From contig ONMB01000010.1 in the NCBI GenBank assembly GCA_900318825.1, positions 1-64,000 on the forward strand: DNA of 64,000 nucleotides. The letters run 5' to 3'. The DNA comes from an uncultured Ruminococcus sp. (GTDB lineage: Bacteria; Bacillota; Clostridia; Oscillospirales; Ruminococcaceae). Both the position numbers and the translations under genes were made by a program. Numbering within the stretch: the first letter of the stretch is position 1; each line of letters opens with the position of its first letter. Shown here in pieces: positions 25,910-34,890 of the stretch. The notes beneath the pieces are model-generated. The model searched no databases. It worked only from the letters and a program-made list of their open reading frames with translations, and was not told the DNA's origin.

Positions 25910-26531
25910 CAGCCTTTTCCTCCTTATCAGCAGTCTCCGGTTCGCCTTCAACAAGACGCTTGATATCAGCCATATAGCGGTTTTTGAGCTTTACGAGCTG
26001 ACGCGGATTGGGTTCATCGCAGACCTCAACGTAGTCCGCCGGCATAATGGGTTCGCCGAACTTGACCGTTACTCTTGTGCGAAATTTCAGCTTGTCGCCG
26101 AAAACTATACCGACCGGCACAACAGGCTTTCCGGAACGCGCAGCGATAAGTGCAGCGCCGGTATGTCCCCTGCCGACCTTTCCGTCCTTGGAGCGTGTGC
26201 CCTCGGGGAAGATCATGAGGTTCTTGCCGCTGTTAAGATTATCAACAGCCTTGTCGATAACGCCGGTATCGCCCTTGCCCCTCGAAACCGGGAAGGCTCC
26301 GAGAGAGCGTATCAGCCAGCCAAACAGCTTGTTCTCGAAGAGCTCCTCCTTAGCCATAAAGGTCTGCCTGCCAGGACAGCCGCAGCCTATGATAGGCGGA
26401 TCGCCGTTGCTGCGGTGATTGCAGGCATATATCACGGTCGTGCCCTTGGGAATATTCTTTTTCCCCTCATAATGAAGGTTGAAAGCTATCCTGAATGCAA
26501 GGCGCACAAGGAATTTCAGAATATAGTACAT
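25902..26531 (-). CDS. plsC: 1-acyl-sn-glycerol-3-phosphate acyltransferase
   Basis: This enzyme makes phosphatidic acid from lysophosphatidic acid at the inner face of the membrane. The 209-residue protein has an amphipathic N-terminus, the catalytic NHRSNGD box (the HX4D motif), and the substrate-binding FPEGTRSKDG motif. It ends in an acidic/basic tail. A ribosome-binding GGGGAG precedes the start. It lies between a GNAT gene and ispH-S1 in a tightly packed operon, the order cmk-plsC-ispH being common in Clostridia. Confidence 0.95.
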   Translation of the reverse strand: MYYILKFLVRLAFRIAFNLHYEGKKNIPKGTTVIYACNHRSNGDPPIIGCGCPGRQTFMAKEELFENKLFGWLIRSLGAFPVSRGKGDTGVIDKAVDNLNSGKNLMIFPEGTRSKDGKVGRGHTGAALIAARSGKPVVPVGIVFGDKLKFRTRVTVKFGEPIMPADYVEVCDEPNPRQLVKLKNRYMADIKRLVEGEPETADKEEKADE

Positions 26532-26532
26532 A

Positions 26533-26985
26533 TCATTCTCCCCTTTCGTCAGACAGCTTTTTCGTCATTCGGAAACGGCTGCCGTCACAGCCTGACTCCG
26601 AATATCCGAGCCGTTTGTAAAGACGCTGTGCAGAGGCGTTTGCCTTTTCAACGTGGAGCACGGACTCGGTTATACCGAGCTCAGCTGCATACATCTCGGC
26701 AGCCTCTATGAGCTTCGTGCCGATACCCTGACCGCGGAATTTTCCGTCAACTGAAATGTCGTCAAGGTAGATGAAGCCATCGTGTACCTCGACTGCGATA
26801 TATCCGGCAAATTTCCCGCCGGCTTCCGCAGCGTATATCCTGTCTCTGCCGCCGAAGAACTTGTCGAGATAGCCGTCCTCGTAGCCCTTTGTCCCACTGT
26901 TTCCGTAAATACCGGACAGCATTGCCGCAAACAGCTCGTCTATCCGTGCTCTGTCACTTTCAGCCGCTTCTCTTATCGTTATCAC
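26533..26985 (-). CDS. GNAT-family N-acetyltransferase
   Basis: A 150-residue acetyl-CoA-dependent acyltransferase of unknown substrate. Motif B/A is clear: YLDDISVDGKFRGQGIGTKLIEAAE, of which RGQGIG is the pyrophosphate-binding loop, followed by LHVEKANASAQRLYKRLGY, a hallmark of small-molecule or peptide N-acetyltransferases. It starts with GTG, which overlaps the cmk stop by four bases, so it is probably translationally coupled. The family is too broad to name a substrate. Confidence 0.88.
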   Translation of the reverse strand: MITIREAAESDRARIDELFAAMLSGIYGNSGTKGYEDGYLDKFFGGRDRIYAAEAGGKFAGYIAVEVHDGFIYLDDISVDGKFRGQGIGTKLIEAAEMYAAELGITESVLHVEKANASAQRLYKRLGYSESGCDGSRFRMTKKLSDERGE

Positions 26986-27644
26986 TTGATCTTCTCGCTG
27001 ATTACCTTGATAATAGCGTCTGCGGACTCCTCGAGTGTGAGCTTTGTGGTGTCAACGAGAACTGCGTCCTCAGCCTGCTTGAGCGGAGCTGTCTCGCGGT
27101 GCATATCCTGATAATCGCGCTTGATGATGTCATCGAGTATCTCCTGATAGCTCGGACAGTCCGGCTTCTCGGCAAGCTCCTTGTAGCGGCGGTTAGCGCG
27201 CTCCTCAGCGGAGGCTGTGAGGAAGATCTTCACGTCAGCGTTAGGAAGTACAACTGTTCCGATGTCTCTGCCGTCCATGATAACATTGTTCTCGGCAGCT
27301 ATCTTCTGCTGAGTTCCGAAGAGGTAGGCTCTTACGGCAGGGATAGCCGATGTGCGTGAAGCCGCCATTGAGATCTCGGGAGTTCTGATAAGTCCGGAAA
27401 CGTCTCTGTCTCCGAGGAAAACTCTCTGTGTTCCGTCGATAAATCTCAGGGAAACATCAGCGTTCTTGAGCGACTCCTCTATCTTGTCGTCAGGGATATC
27501 GTTCTCTGTGATGTAGAGGGCGATAGTACGGTAAAGAGCACCTGTATCAACGTAGATGTAGCCCATTTTTGCGGAAACCATTTTTGCGATAGTGCTCTTG
27601 CCTGCACCGGCAGGTCCGTCGATAGCGATATTGATGTTTTTCAT
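26982..27644 (-). CDS. cmk: Cytidylate kinase
   Basis: Phosphorylates CMP and dCMP with ATP. The 220-residue protein opens with the P-loop IAIDGPAGAGKSTIAK, followed by YVDTGALYRTIAL and the CMP-binding segments GRDIGTVVLPNADVKIFLTASAEERA and RDYQDMHRETAPL. Length is standard. Its start overlaps the upstream small membrane gene by four bases and it has a good GGAG. It sits in the conserved BaiN-like/cmk/plsC/ispH-S1 neighbourhood. Confidence 0.97.
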   Translation of the reverse strand: MKNINIAIDGPAGAGKSTIAKMVSAKMGYIYVDTGALYRTIALYITENDIPDDKIEESLKNADVSLRFIDGTQRVFLGDRDVSGLIRTPEISMAASRTSAIPAVRAYLFGTQQKIAAENNVIMDGRDIGTVVLPNADVKIFLTASAEERANRRYKELAEKPDCPSYQEILDDIIKRDYQDMHRETAPLKQAEDAVLVDTTKLTLEESADAIIKVISEKIK

Positions 27645-27964
27645 AGTATATTCTCCTTATTTTCACCCTCAGCAGAGGTTATTTTAGCTTTGATCCATAA
27701 TCTGCGGAATTTCCTGATACTGATGAACAGCAGGAAAGCTCCCATTGCAGCAATGATTATACCTAAGAGGTAATACTTTTTTATAATCAGCAGAAATGCA
27801 AGACCGAATATCAATACAAAGAAAGCCTCATAAAACAGCAGTATAAGTGTCAGTATAAGATACCTGACAGGCTTCGGTACTCTACTGCTTCCGGCAGCAG
27901 ATGCCGCTCCGACAGCAGCTGCGTCAAAGACAAATCCCAGAATGAATTCTATCAGCAGATCCAT
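27641..27964 (-). CDS. Small membrane protein of unknown function
   Basis: A 107-residue protein that I do not recognise. The N-terminal 30 residues are hydrophobic and Ala/Gly-rich, followed by two or three membrane segments (about 35-55, 58-70 and 72-90) and a basic, then acidic cytoplasmic tail. I prefer the ATG at 27964, seven bases after GAGG, over the in-frame GTG at 27970, which would sit directly on the ribosome-binding site. It overlaps cmk by four bases, so it is co-translated with it. Confidence 0.7.
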   Translation of the reverse strand: MDLLIEFILGFVFDAAAVGAASAAGSSRVPKPVRYLILTLILLFYEAFFVLIFGLAFLLIIKKYYLLGIIIAAMGAFLLFISIRKFRRLWIKAKITSAEGENKENIL

Positions 27965-27973
27965 AAACACACC

Positions 27974-29191
27974 TCACATATCCATAGCCGCAGCATAGGC
28001 GGTCGAAAACGCTATCTGGAGGTTGAAGCCTCCGGTGTAAGCGTCAACGTCTATCACTTCACCGGCAAAATACAGCCCCGGAACGAGCTTGGACTCCATA
28101 GTTTTAGGCGAGATCTCCTTTACGGATACCCCTCCGCTGGTGATTATCGCCTCGTCTATCGGCCGGAAGCCGCTCACCCTCACCGGGAAGGCTTTCAGCA
28201 GCTCGCCGAACTTCCTGCGCTGTTCCTTGGTTATGCCGTTGACCTTCTGCTCCGGATCTATCCCGGAAAGCCTTACTGCGACCGGTATCAGCTTTGCCGG
28301 AAGCAGCTTTCGTATCCCGTTTATGAAGTCGCGGTTGAGATTTTCCGCGAAATCGCGCTGTATCCTTGCATCAAGCTGTTCCGCGTCGAGTGCAGGCTTG
28401 AGGTCTATCTTTATGGAGTAGCGGTCCGGCTGCATATCCCTGATGTGCGAGCTTGCACTGAGAACAAGCGGTCCGGAAACGCCGAAATGCGTGAAGAGCA
28501 TTTCACCGAGTTCGCTGTATATCGGCTTTTCGCGGTCATAGAGCGTCAGAGCGACATTCCTGAGCGACAGTCCCATTAGCTCGGCGCAGTATTTGTCCGG
28601 AGAGGTCAGCGGAACAAGGCTCGGTTTCAGATCGGTGACCGTATGGCCGACAGACTCCGCAAGAGTGTAGCCGTCGCCGGTCGAGCCGGTATTCGGGTAG
28701 GAGCTTCCTCCGCAGGCGATAAGTACCGATCCTGCTCGGTATTCCTCACCTGCCGCAGATACTCCGCAGCAGCAGCCGTCCTCGATTATGAGCCTCGTTA
28801 CTCTCTTCTTTATTACCTTTACGCCGAGACGGTGCATTTCGGACGCCAGAGCGTCAGCGATATCGTCGGCGCGGTCACTCACCGGAAAGACTCTGTTGCC
28901 GCGCTCGGTCTTCAGCGGGACTCCGAGCTCCTCAAAGAAAGCCATAGTGTCCTCAGCTCCGAACGCCGAGAAAGCGCTGTACAGAAACCGCGGATTTACC
29001 GGGATATTCTTCATATGCTCCTCCATTGAGGAGTTGTTTGTGACGTTGCAGCGTCCCTTGCCGGTAATTCGCAGCTTGCGTCCGAGCTTTTCGTTCTTGT
29101 CAAAAACAAGTACGCTCTTTCCCATTCTTGCCGCCCAGACCGCCGCAAAACAGCCTGCCGCACCGCCTCCTATAATAATAGTATCAGTCAT
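27974..29191 (-). CDS. FAD-dependent oxidoreductase of the HI0933/BaiN-like family
   Basis: A 405-residue flavoprotein with an N-terminal Rossmann fold for FAD (IIIGGGAAGCFAAVWAARMG) and the family signature GRKLRITGKGRCNVTN. A second conserved segment is near the C-terminus (ITSGGVSVKEISPKTMESK, then GLYFAGEVIDVDAYTGGFNLQ). Relatives are widespread; one from Clostridium scindens (BaiN) acts on bile acid intermediates, but most members, such as E. coli YhiN, have no assigned role, so I do not assign one here. It overlaps the DUF3006 gene by four bases. Confidence 0.93.
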   Translation of the reverse strand: MTDTIIIGGGAAGCFAAVWAARMGKSVLVFDKNEKLGRKLRITGKGRCNVTNNSSMEEHMKNIPVNPRFLYSAFSAFGAEDTMAFFEELGVPLKTERGNRVFPVSDRADDIADALASEMHRLGVKVIKKRVTRLIIEDGCCCGVSAAGEEYRAGSVLIACGGSSYPNTGSTGDGYTLAESVGHTVTDLKPSLVPLTSPDKYCAELMGLSLRNVALTLYDREKPIYSELGEMLFTHFGVSGPLVLSASSHIRDMQPDRYSIKIDLKPALDAEQLDARIQRDFAENLNRDFINGIRKLLPAKLIPVAVRLSGIDPEQKVNGITKEQRRKFGELLKAFPVRVSGFRPIDEAIITSGGVSVKEISPKTMESKLVPGLYFAGEVIDVDAYTGGFNLQIAFSTAYAAAMDM

Positions 29192-29400
29192 TTTTTCTTG
29201 ATGAGCCTGCGCATTCTTGAACGCATAGCTGCCCTTCTTTCATTGGTCTTTTCCCTGTCGATGCTCCAGCAGTCACCGCTGAAAACGAGCACGTCACCGT
29301 CACAGGCTTCCTCGGGAAGCTCCGTCCTGCTGACATTGGCTATTCCGTCATCGGTCTCGAGGACTGCGATATCGCCCTCAAAGCGTTCGAGTATTATCAT
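29188..29400 (-). CDS. DUF3006 small protein
   Basis: A 70-residue protein with the DUF3006 pattern: an N-terminal beta-strand region (ILERFEGDIAVLETDDG, then VSRTELPEEACDGDVL) followed by a highly basic C-terminal helix (RRAAMRSRMRRLIKKK). Members are frequently encoded directly beside ComEC-like metallo-hydrolases, as here, but their function is unknown. It lies three bases after that gene and overlaps the next by four. Confidence 0.85.
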   Translation of the reverse strand: MIILERFEGDIAVLETDDGIANVSRTELPEEACDGDVLVFSGDCWSIDREKTNERRAAMRSRMRRLIKKK

Positions 29401-29403
29401 TGC

Positions 29404-30378
29404 TCAGTTCCTTTCAGTCGTGACGGTAAGCTCCTTGCCGTCAGAGACGATATTTATCGTGCCGTTAAGATCGGTGCGGTAGAGCTTTTCGATATACGGT
29501 GACATACGCTTTATAGCGCCGTCCTTCGGGTGACCGTAGGGATTGTCCGCACCGCAGGAGATGACAGCTATCTTCGGCTGTATCTCCTTCATATAAGCCG
29601 CACACGACGAAGAATTGCTGCCGTGGTGACCTACCTTGTACACATCGACCTGACTCAGAAGTCCGCCGCTTATCATTTCCTTTTCGGAGATCTTTTCAGC
29701 GTCGCCGTCGAAGATGAACTTCTTGCTGCCGTGAGTAACGAGCAGCACCACCGAGTAATTGTTCAGGTCGTCATACTTCTCAGAATTCGGAGCGACTACC
29801 GTTGCCCTTGCATCGCCGAGTTCAAGCACATCACCGACCTTAGCCTCAGTGAGTTCAAGGTTCTTGTCCTCGCAGACACCGAGGAAATTCTCAAAGAAAG
29901 CCGTTGTCGGTACGTCCTCGTCAGGAAGAGCCGGAATTATGACTTCACCTATGTCAAAATTCTTCATCACCTTTGCCATACCACCCATGTGATCGGAATG
30001 AGGGTGAGTTGCGACAACGTAGTCCAGCCGCTTGACGCCGAGGTCCTTGAGATAGTCAGTTACCCTGCCGGCATACTGCGACTCTCCGCAGTCGATGAGC
30101 ATAGTTTTTCCGCCCGAAACGAGCAGCTCACAGTCGCCCTGACCTACGTCTATGTAGTGTACCGAGAGGTCGCTGCTGACCTCCAGCTCAGGCTCTTTGC
30201 GGCGGTTATGCAGCCACAGGAAGCCTGCTGCGAGAATTGCCAGTATCAGGACGAGTATTATGTTCAGCCCTTTCTTTTTCTTTGAGGCTTTCTTGAAGTA
30301 TTTCCCGTGTTTCTTGACGGTTTTCCGGAGCTTTTTTCTCTGCTCCGGTGAGATGCTGAATTGCTTCTGTTTTTCCAC
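29404..30378 (-). CDS. Membrane-anchored MBL-fold hydrolase related to the ComEC C-terminal domain
   Basis: A 324-residue protein with a very basic N-terminus, one membrane segment (NIILVLILAILAAGFLWL, about 39-56) and an extracellular metallo-beta-lactamase domain. The metal ligands are visible in THPHSDHMGG, in FDGDAEKISEKE and in KVGHHGSNSS. Relatives are annotated ComEC/Rec2-like and are likely nucleases or phosphoesterases, although this one lacks the channel domain of ComEC. The start appears to be GTG at 30378, with GGTGA a few bases upstream, so the first 115 bases overlap the 3' end of the radical SAM gene in another frame. Confidence 0.85.
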   Translation of the reverse strand: MEKQKQFSISPEQRKKLRKTVKKHGKYFKKASKKKKGLNIILVLILAILAAGFLWLHNRRKEPELEVSSDLSVHYIDVGQGDCELLVSGGKTMLIDCGESQYAGRVTDYLKDLGVKRLDYVVATHPHSDHMGGMAKVMKNFDIGEVIIPALPDEDVPTTAFFENFLGVCEDKNLELTEAKVGDVLELGDARATVVAPNSEKYDDLNNYSVVLLVTHGSKKFIFDGDAEKISEKEMISGGLLSQVDVYKVGHHGSNSSSCAAYMKEIQPKIAVISCGADNPYGHPKDGAIKRMSPYIEKLYRTDLNGTINIVSDGKELTVTTERN

Positions 30379-32201
30379 GAGCTGTCACCGCCCTTCCGGT
30401 TATGTTGTGGTATATCCTCCACAAGGCACTTCGGACCGCTGCCTATAAGGTCGCGTCTGCCGGCAGCCTTGAGCGCCTCGAGAACTATCTCGCGGTTCTG
30501 CGGTCTGAAATACTGGAGCAGAGCTCGCTGCATAGCTTTTTCCTTGGGAGTTTTCGGGACATATACCTTCTCCATCGTGTAGGGATCGAGCTCGGAATAG
30601 AACATCGCTGTCGAGATAGTTCCGGGAGTCGGATAGAAGTCCTGCACCTGCTCCGGACGTATCTTGTTGTCCCTGAGGAAGAGCGCGAGGTCTATCGCCT
30701 CATTCAGCGTACTTCCGGGGTGTGATGACATAAGGTACGGCACGAGATACTGCTCCTTGCCCATACCCTTGGTTATCTCGTAGAAGCGCTTCTGGAACGC
30801 CTTGTACGCTTCAATGTGCGGCTTGCCCATTTTGTCAAGAACGACAGCCGAACAGTGCTCCGGAGCGACCTTGAGCTGACCGCTTACATGGTGCTTGATG
30901 AGCTCGCGTATGAACTCGTCATTCTTGTCCTGCATAAGGTAGTCGTAGCGGATACCGGAGCGTATGAAAACACGTTTTATGCCCTTTATCGCGCGTATCT
31001 TCCTGAGCATTGCGAGGTACTCGGTATGATCGGCTTTCAGAGCCGGACAGGGAGTCGGCGCAAGACACTTCTTACCCATACACAGTCCCTTGGTGAGCTG
31101 TTTTTCACAGGAGGTATGGCGGAAATTCGCAGTTGGTCCTCCGACATCGTGTATGTAGCCCTTGAAATCGGGCATTTTCGTAATTCGCTCAGCCTCCGCA
31201 AGAACGGACTCCTCGCTGCGGACGGTGACTCTCCTGCCCTGATGCAAAGCTATCGAGCAGAAGTTACAATAGCCGAAGCAGCCGCGGTTGTGGGTTATCG
31301 AGAAGCGAACCTCCTCTATGCCGGGAACTCCGCCCTGTGCATCGTATGAAGGGTGGACAGCCCTTGTGTACGGCAGACTGTAAATATGGTCGAGCTCCTC
31401 CGTTGTAAGACTGTAAGCCGGCGGATTTTGCACGAGCATCTGCTTGCCGTGTCGCTGTATGATTATCTTTCCGTAGATCTCGTCCTGCCAGTCGTACTGT
31501 ATCTTAGTAGCCTTTGCGTACTCCCTCTTGTTGTCGCGCACCTGCTCGAAGGAGGGGCACTGTGCCGCTCCTATCGGCGTATTTACGGGATCTGTGAGGT
31601 AGCACGTTCCGCGGACGTCGTGTATCGTGCTTATGTCCTCACCGGCAGCGAGTCTGGTACATATCTCCTGTATCTGGTGCTCGCCCATGCCGTACATCAG
31701 CAGGTCAGCACCGCAGTCAACAAGCACGGAAGGTCTTACAGCGTCGTCCCAGTAGTCATAGTGTGCGAAACGTCGCAGCGAAGCCTCAAGTCCGCCCACC
31801 ATAATGGGAACGTCCCCGAAGTATTCGCGCAGCTTCTGACAGTAGACAATGACCGCTCTGTCGGGACGCTTTCCGGCTAAACCGCCGGGCGAATAGGCAT
31901 CATCTGAACGCTTCCTCTTTGCGGCAGTATAGTGAGCGACCATGGAGTCTATATTGCCTGCTGTGACGAGAAACGCATACTTAGGCGCTCCGAAACGCCT
32001 GAGATCGCGGTCAGTATGCCAGTCCGGCTGAGCGATAACGCCGACCGTGAAGCCCATAGACTCTATGAGACGGGTTATGATAGCCGCACCGAAGCTGGGG
32101 TGATCAACGTATGCGTCGCCTGTGATGTAGATATAGTCAAACTGCTCTATCCCCAGCTCGGCCATTTCCTTTTTTGTCGTCGGAAGAAATCCCTCGTACA
32201 C
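30264..32201 (-). CDS. YgiQ-family radical SAM protein
   Basis: A 645-residue radical S-adenosylmethionine protein of the UPF0313/YgiQ group, whose reaction is not established. The N-terminal domain resembles a B12-binding fold (YIYITGDAYVDHPSFGAAII). The iron-sulfur motif is CFGYCNFC in ITHNRGCFGYCNFCSIALHQ. Further family signatures are VGGLEASLRRFAHYDYW and KVAPEHCSAVVLDKMGKP. The last 45 residues are low-complexity, rich in Ser, Arg and Lys, and are encoded by DNA that also encodes the start of the next gene. It starts with GTG behind a G-rich ribosome-binding site, 13 bases after ftsK. Confidence 0.93.
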   Translation of the reverse strand: MYEGFLPTTKKEMAELGIEQFDYIYITGDAYVDHPSFGAAIITRLIESMGFTVGVIAQPDWHTDRDLRRFGAPKYAFLVTAGNIDSMVAHYTAAKRKRSDDAYSPGGLAGKRPDRAVIVYCQKLREYFGDVPIMVGGLEASLRRFAHYDYWDDAVRPSVLVDCGADLLMYGMGEHQIQEICTRLAAGEDISTIHDVRGTCYLTDPVNTPIGAAQCPSFEQVRDNKREYAKATKIQYDWQDEIYGKIIIQRHGKQMLVQNPPAYSLTTEELDHIYSLPYTRAVHPSYDAQGGVPGIEEVRFSITHNRGCFGYCNFCSIALHQGRRVTVRSEESVLAEAERITKMPDFKGYIHDVGGPTANFRHTSCEKQLTKGLCMGKKCLAPTPCPALKADHTEYLAMLRKIRAIKGIKRVFIRSGIRYDYLMQDKNDEFIRELIKHHVSGQLKVAPEHCSAVVLDKMGKPHIEAYKAFQKRFYEITKGMGKEQYLVPYLMSSHPGSTLNEAIDLALFLRDNKIRPEQVQDFYPTPGTISTAMFYSELDPYTMEKVYVPKTPKEKAMQRALLQYFRPQNREIVLEALKAAGRRDLIGSGPKCLVEDIPQHNRKGGDSSWKNRSNSASHRSREKSSGKPSRNTGNTSRKPQRKRKG

Positions 32202-32214
32202 GCTATCCCCCCTA

Positions 32215-34833
32215 TCAGTCCATATCGTTCATTCTGCGGAGCTTCCGCTCGTCGAACTGCATCTTCGACATGAGCACTCTTCTCGGCTTTGCACCCTCGC
32301 TCGGTCCGATGACTCCGCGCTCCTCGAGCTCGTCCATGATACGCGCCGCCCTTGCGTAGCCGAGCTTGAGCTTACGCTGGAGCATAGATGTGGAGAGCTG
32401 TCCGGCGTTCACCGCGACCTCCATAGCGCGTTCAACAAAGTCCTCATCAGAACCTGCGGCAGCGTCCGGGATATCGTCACTGTCGCTGCCCTTGCCCTGA
32501 GGAACGTAATTCTCAACAGCCTCGGTAATTGTTTCGTCGTAGTGTACCTGAACCTGAGACTTGATAAAGTCAAGAGTCGCCGTAATGTCCTTATTCGACG
32601 CAAAACAGCCCTGAACTCGCAGCGGCTTGTTCATACCGATAGGCATATACAGCATATCGCCGTTACCGAGCAGCTTGTCAGCACCGGCAGTATCTATGAT
32701 AGTACGCGAATCGACCTGAGACATAACGGAAAGTGCGATACGGCTCGGGATATTTGCCTTGATGAGACCTGTGATGACGTCTGTGGTAGGACGCTGTGTT
32801 GCAACAACGAGGTGCATACCGGCAGCACGTCCCATCTGTGCAAGACGGCAGATAGAGTCCTCGACCTCCTTACCGGCAACGAGCATCATATCAGCCAGCT
32901 CGTCGATGAAAACGACTATCTGCGGCATAGTATCGAGGTCGGGCGAATTCGACGCCATAGCGTTGTAGGACTTGAGGTCGTTCGCACCGAGCTCCGAGAA
33001 TATCGTGTAGCGGCGCATCATCTCGGTAACAGCCCAGTTAAGAGCACCGGCAGCCTTCTTGGCGTCGATGACTATCGGGATAAGCAGATGAGGTATGCCG
33101 TCAAAGACCTTGAATTCGACCATTTTCGGATCTATGAGTATGAGCTTTACCTCCTCGGGCTTTGCATTGTAGAGGATACTCATAATGATAGAACGTGTGC
33201 AGACCGACTTACCTGAACCGGTCGTTCCGGCGATGATGACGTGAGGCATCTTTGTGATATCGCCGAGGATAACGTTTCCGGCGATGTCCTTGCCGACCGC
33301 AAACGTCAGCTTGCTGCCGGAATTCTTGAACTCAGGCGCGGAGAGTATCTCGCGGAGCGTTACCATGTCCTTGTTCTCGTTCGGCACTTCTATTCCGACA
33401 ACAGATTTTCCGGGCACAGGCGCTTCAATTCTTACGCCCTGCGCTGCGAGATTGAGGGCGATGTCGTCCTCAAGCCCCTTTATCTTCGAGACCTTCACGC
33501 CCGGACCGGGCTGTATCTCGTAACGGGTTATGGAAGGTCCGCGGAAGATGTCCTTGATGCGCACCTCAACGCCGAAGCTCTTGAAGGTGTTCACGATGAC
33601 CTCAGCCTTTTCACGCATCTCCGCAGCAGCCTCCGCGCTGTTGGACTTTATGACCGGAGCTGCAAGCAGGTCGAGCGGCGGAAGAATGTAGATCTTCTCC
33701 TCTTCCTTTGGCTCACTCTCAGCGGAAGTCTCCGCGGTCAGCTCATCGCCTATCGGTATGTCGAGCTCGCTGCGCTTGTGACCGGCTTCGCGGGCAATGA
33801 GGGACTCAAGCTCGTCGTTGCCGGAAGCAGCTTTTCTCTTTTGGGCTGCCGGCTTTTTGGCAGGAGCTTCCTCGACAGGCGGGATAAGATGGTCCGTCGG
33901 GAGCGGTATATCGAGGAGGAAGTCCTCTCCGCTCTGGGAATTGTGTACGACCGGAACGCTTACCGGTATCACGCGCTCTTCCGGAACTGATGATTTTTTT
34001 CTGATCGGCTTTTCACTTGCCGGAACAGTCTCAGGAAAAGGCTCCGGCTCAGGTACAGCAGGCTTCTCCTCCTGTTTATTGCGGCTGTTCACCAGCTCAA
34101 TAGCCTCGAGGTCCTTGTCGAAGCTCTTTTTCTCCTTGTCGTCGTCAAGGTCGTCGTCCTCCTCGAAGCCGTCCGAGAATTCGCCGCCGACTGCCATACA
34201 ATGGAAGCCTTTTACGCACTTTGTAAGGAACTCGAACGGTCTCGCGAGCAGTTTCAGGAACTCAATGAGACCGAGTCCCGAGAGAAGCATACCGAACACG
34301 AAAAACATTATTATAGTGATTATCTTTGCACCGACGCTTCCGAAAGCGTGTATGAGTATACCGGCGATTATCACGCTCGCAACGCCGCCGCCGCGAAGGT
34401 CAGCGCCGTCCTGATAGAGCTCCTTTATCTGACCGCCGAAACCGCTTCCGGGCAGGTCACCGACAAAGAATATCTGTATCGCCGCACTTGTGAGGAACAT
34501 AAGCGCCACGCCCCACACAGCTCTTCCGGCAACGCACTTCTGACTGCGCTCCATACCTATCTGGACGGCTGTGTAAACAAGTATCATCGGCACGAAAAAC
34601 GCTGCGATCCCGAACATTCCGAGAAGGAACTTATGTATAGCGTGCCAGCCTGCCGAGCCGGTTATGAGCACCATAAGGGCTGTGAGCAGACCTGCTGCAA
34701 AGAGTATTATCGACCAGAACTGGTTCTGCTCGTTCTTGAGTTTAATCGGTTCCTGTGCCGGCGGCTTTGGTTTTTCCGCCGGAGCCCTGCCGGCTGTACT
34801 GCGCGGCGGGTTCTTTTTCTTGACTTCTGCCAT
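32215..34833 (-). CDS. ftsK: DNA translocase FtsK/SpoIIIE
   Basis: An ATP-driven DNA pump that clears chromosomal DNA from the division septum. The 872-residue protein has four N-terminal membrane helices (about 40-195), a Pro/Glu-rich linker, and the alpha-beta motor with Walker A GTTGSGKS and Walker B-type VVFIDELADMM. At the C-terminus is the gamma winged-helix domain (about 800-860, STSMLQRKLKLGYARAARI) that reads KOPS/SRS sequences. It follows tepA by 57 bases, an adjacency also found in B. subtilis. The ribosome-binding site is GGAGG. Confidence 0.97.
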   Translation of the reverse strand: MAEVKKKNPPRSTAGRAPAEKPKPPAQEPIKLKNEQNQFWSIILFAAGLLTALMVLITGSAGWHAIHKFLLGMFGIAAFFVPMILVYTAVQIGMERSQKCVAGRAVWGVALMFLTSAAIQIFFVGDLPGSGFGGQIKELYQDGADLRGGGVASVIIAGILIHAFGSVGAKIITIIMFFVFGMLLSGLGLIEFLKLLARPFEFLTKCVKGFHCMAVGGEFSDGFEEDDDLDDDKEKKSFDKDLEAIELVNSRNKQEEKPAVPEPEPFPETVPASEKPIRKKSSVPEERVIPVSVPVVHNSQSGEDFLLDIPLPTDHLIPPVEEAPAKKPAAQKRKAASGNDELESLIAREAGHKRSELDIPIGDELTAETSAESEPKEEEKIYILPPLDLLAAPVIKSNSAEAAAEMREKAEVIVNTFKSFGVEVRIKDIFRGPSITRYEIQPGPGVKVSKIKGLEDDIALNLAAQGVRIEAPVPGKSVVGIEVPNENKDMVTLREILSAPEFKNSGSKLTFAVGKDIAGNVILGDITKMPHVIIAGTTGSGKSVCTRSIIMSILYNAKPEEVKLILIDPKMVEFKVFDGIPHLLIPIVIDAKKAAGALNWAVTEMMRRYTIFSELGANDLKSYNAMASNSPDLDTMPQIVVFIDELADMMLVAGKEVEDSICRLAQMGRAAGMHLVVATQRPTTDVITGLIKANIPSRIALSVMSQVDSRTIIDTAGADKLLGNGDMLYMPIGMNKPLRVQGCFASNKDITATLDFIKSQVQVHYDETITEAVENYVPQGKGSDSDDIPDAAAGSDEDFVERAMEVAVNAGQLSTSMLQRKLKLGYARAARIMDELEERGVIGPSEGAKPRRVLMSKMQFDERKLRRMNDMD

Positions 34834-34890
34834 AATATCCTCCAGTTTCGTTCTACTATATTTATGTAGCGGACGCCGGGCGTCCGTCTG

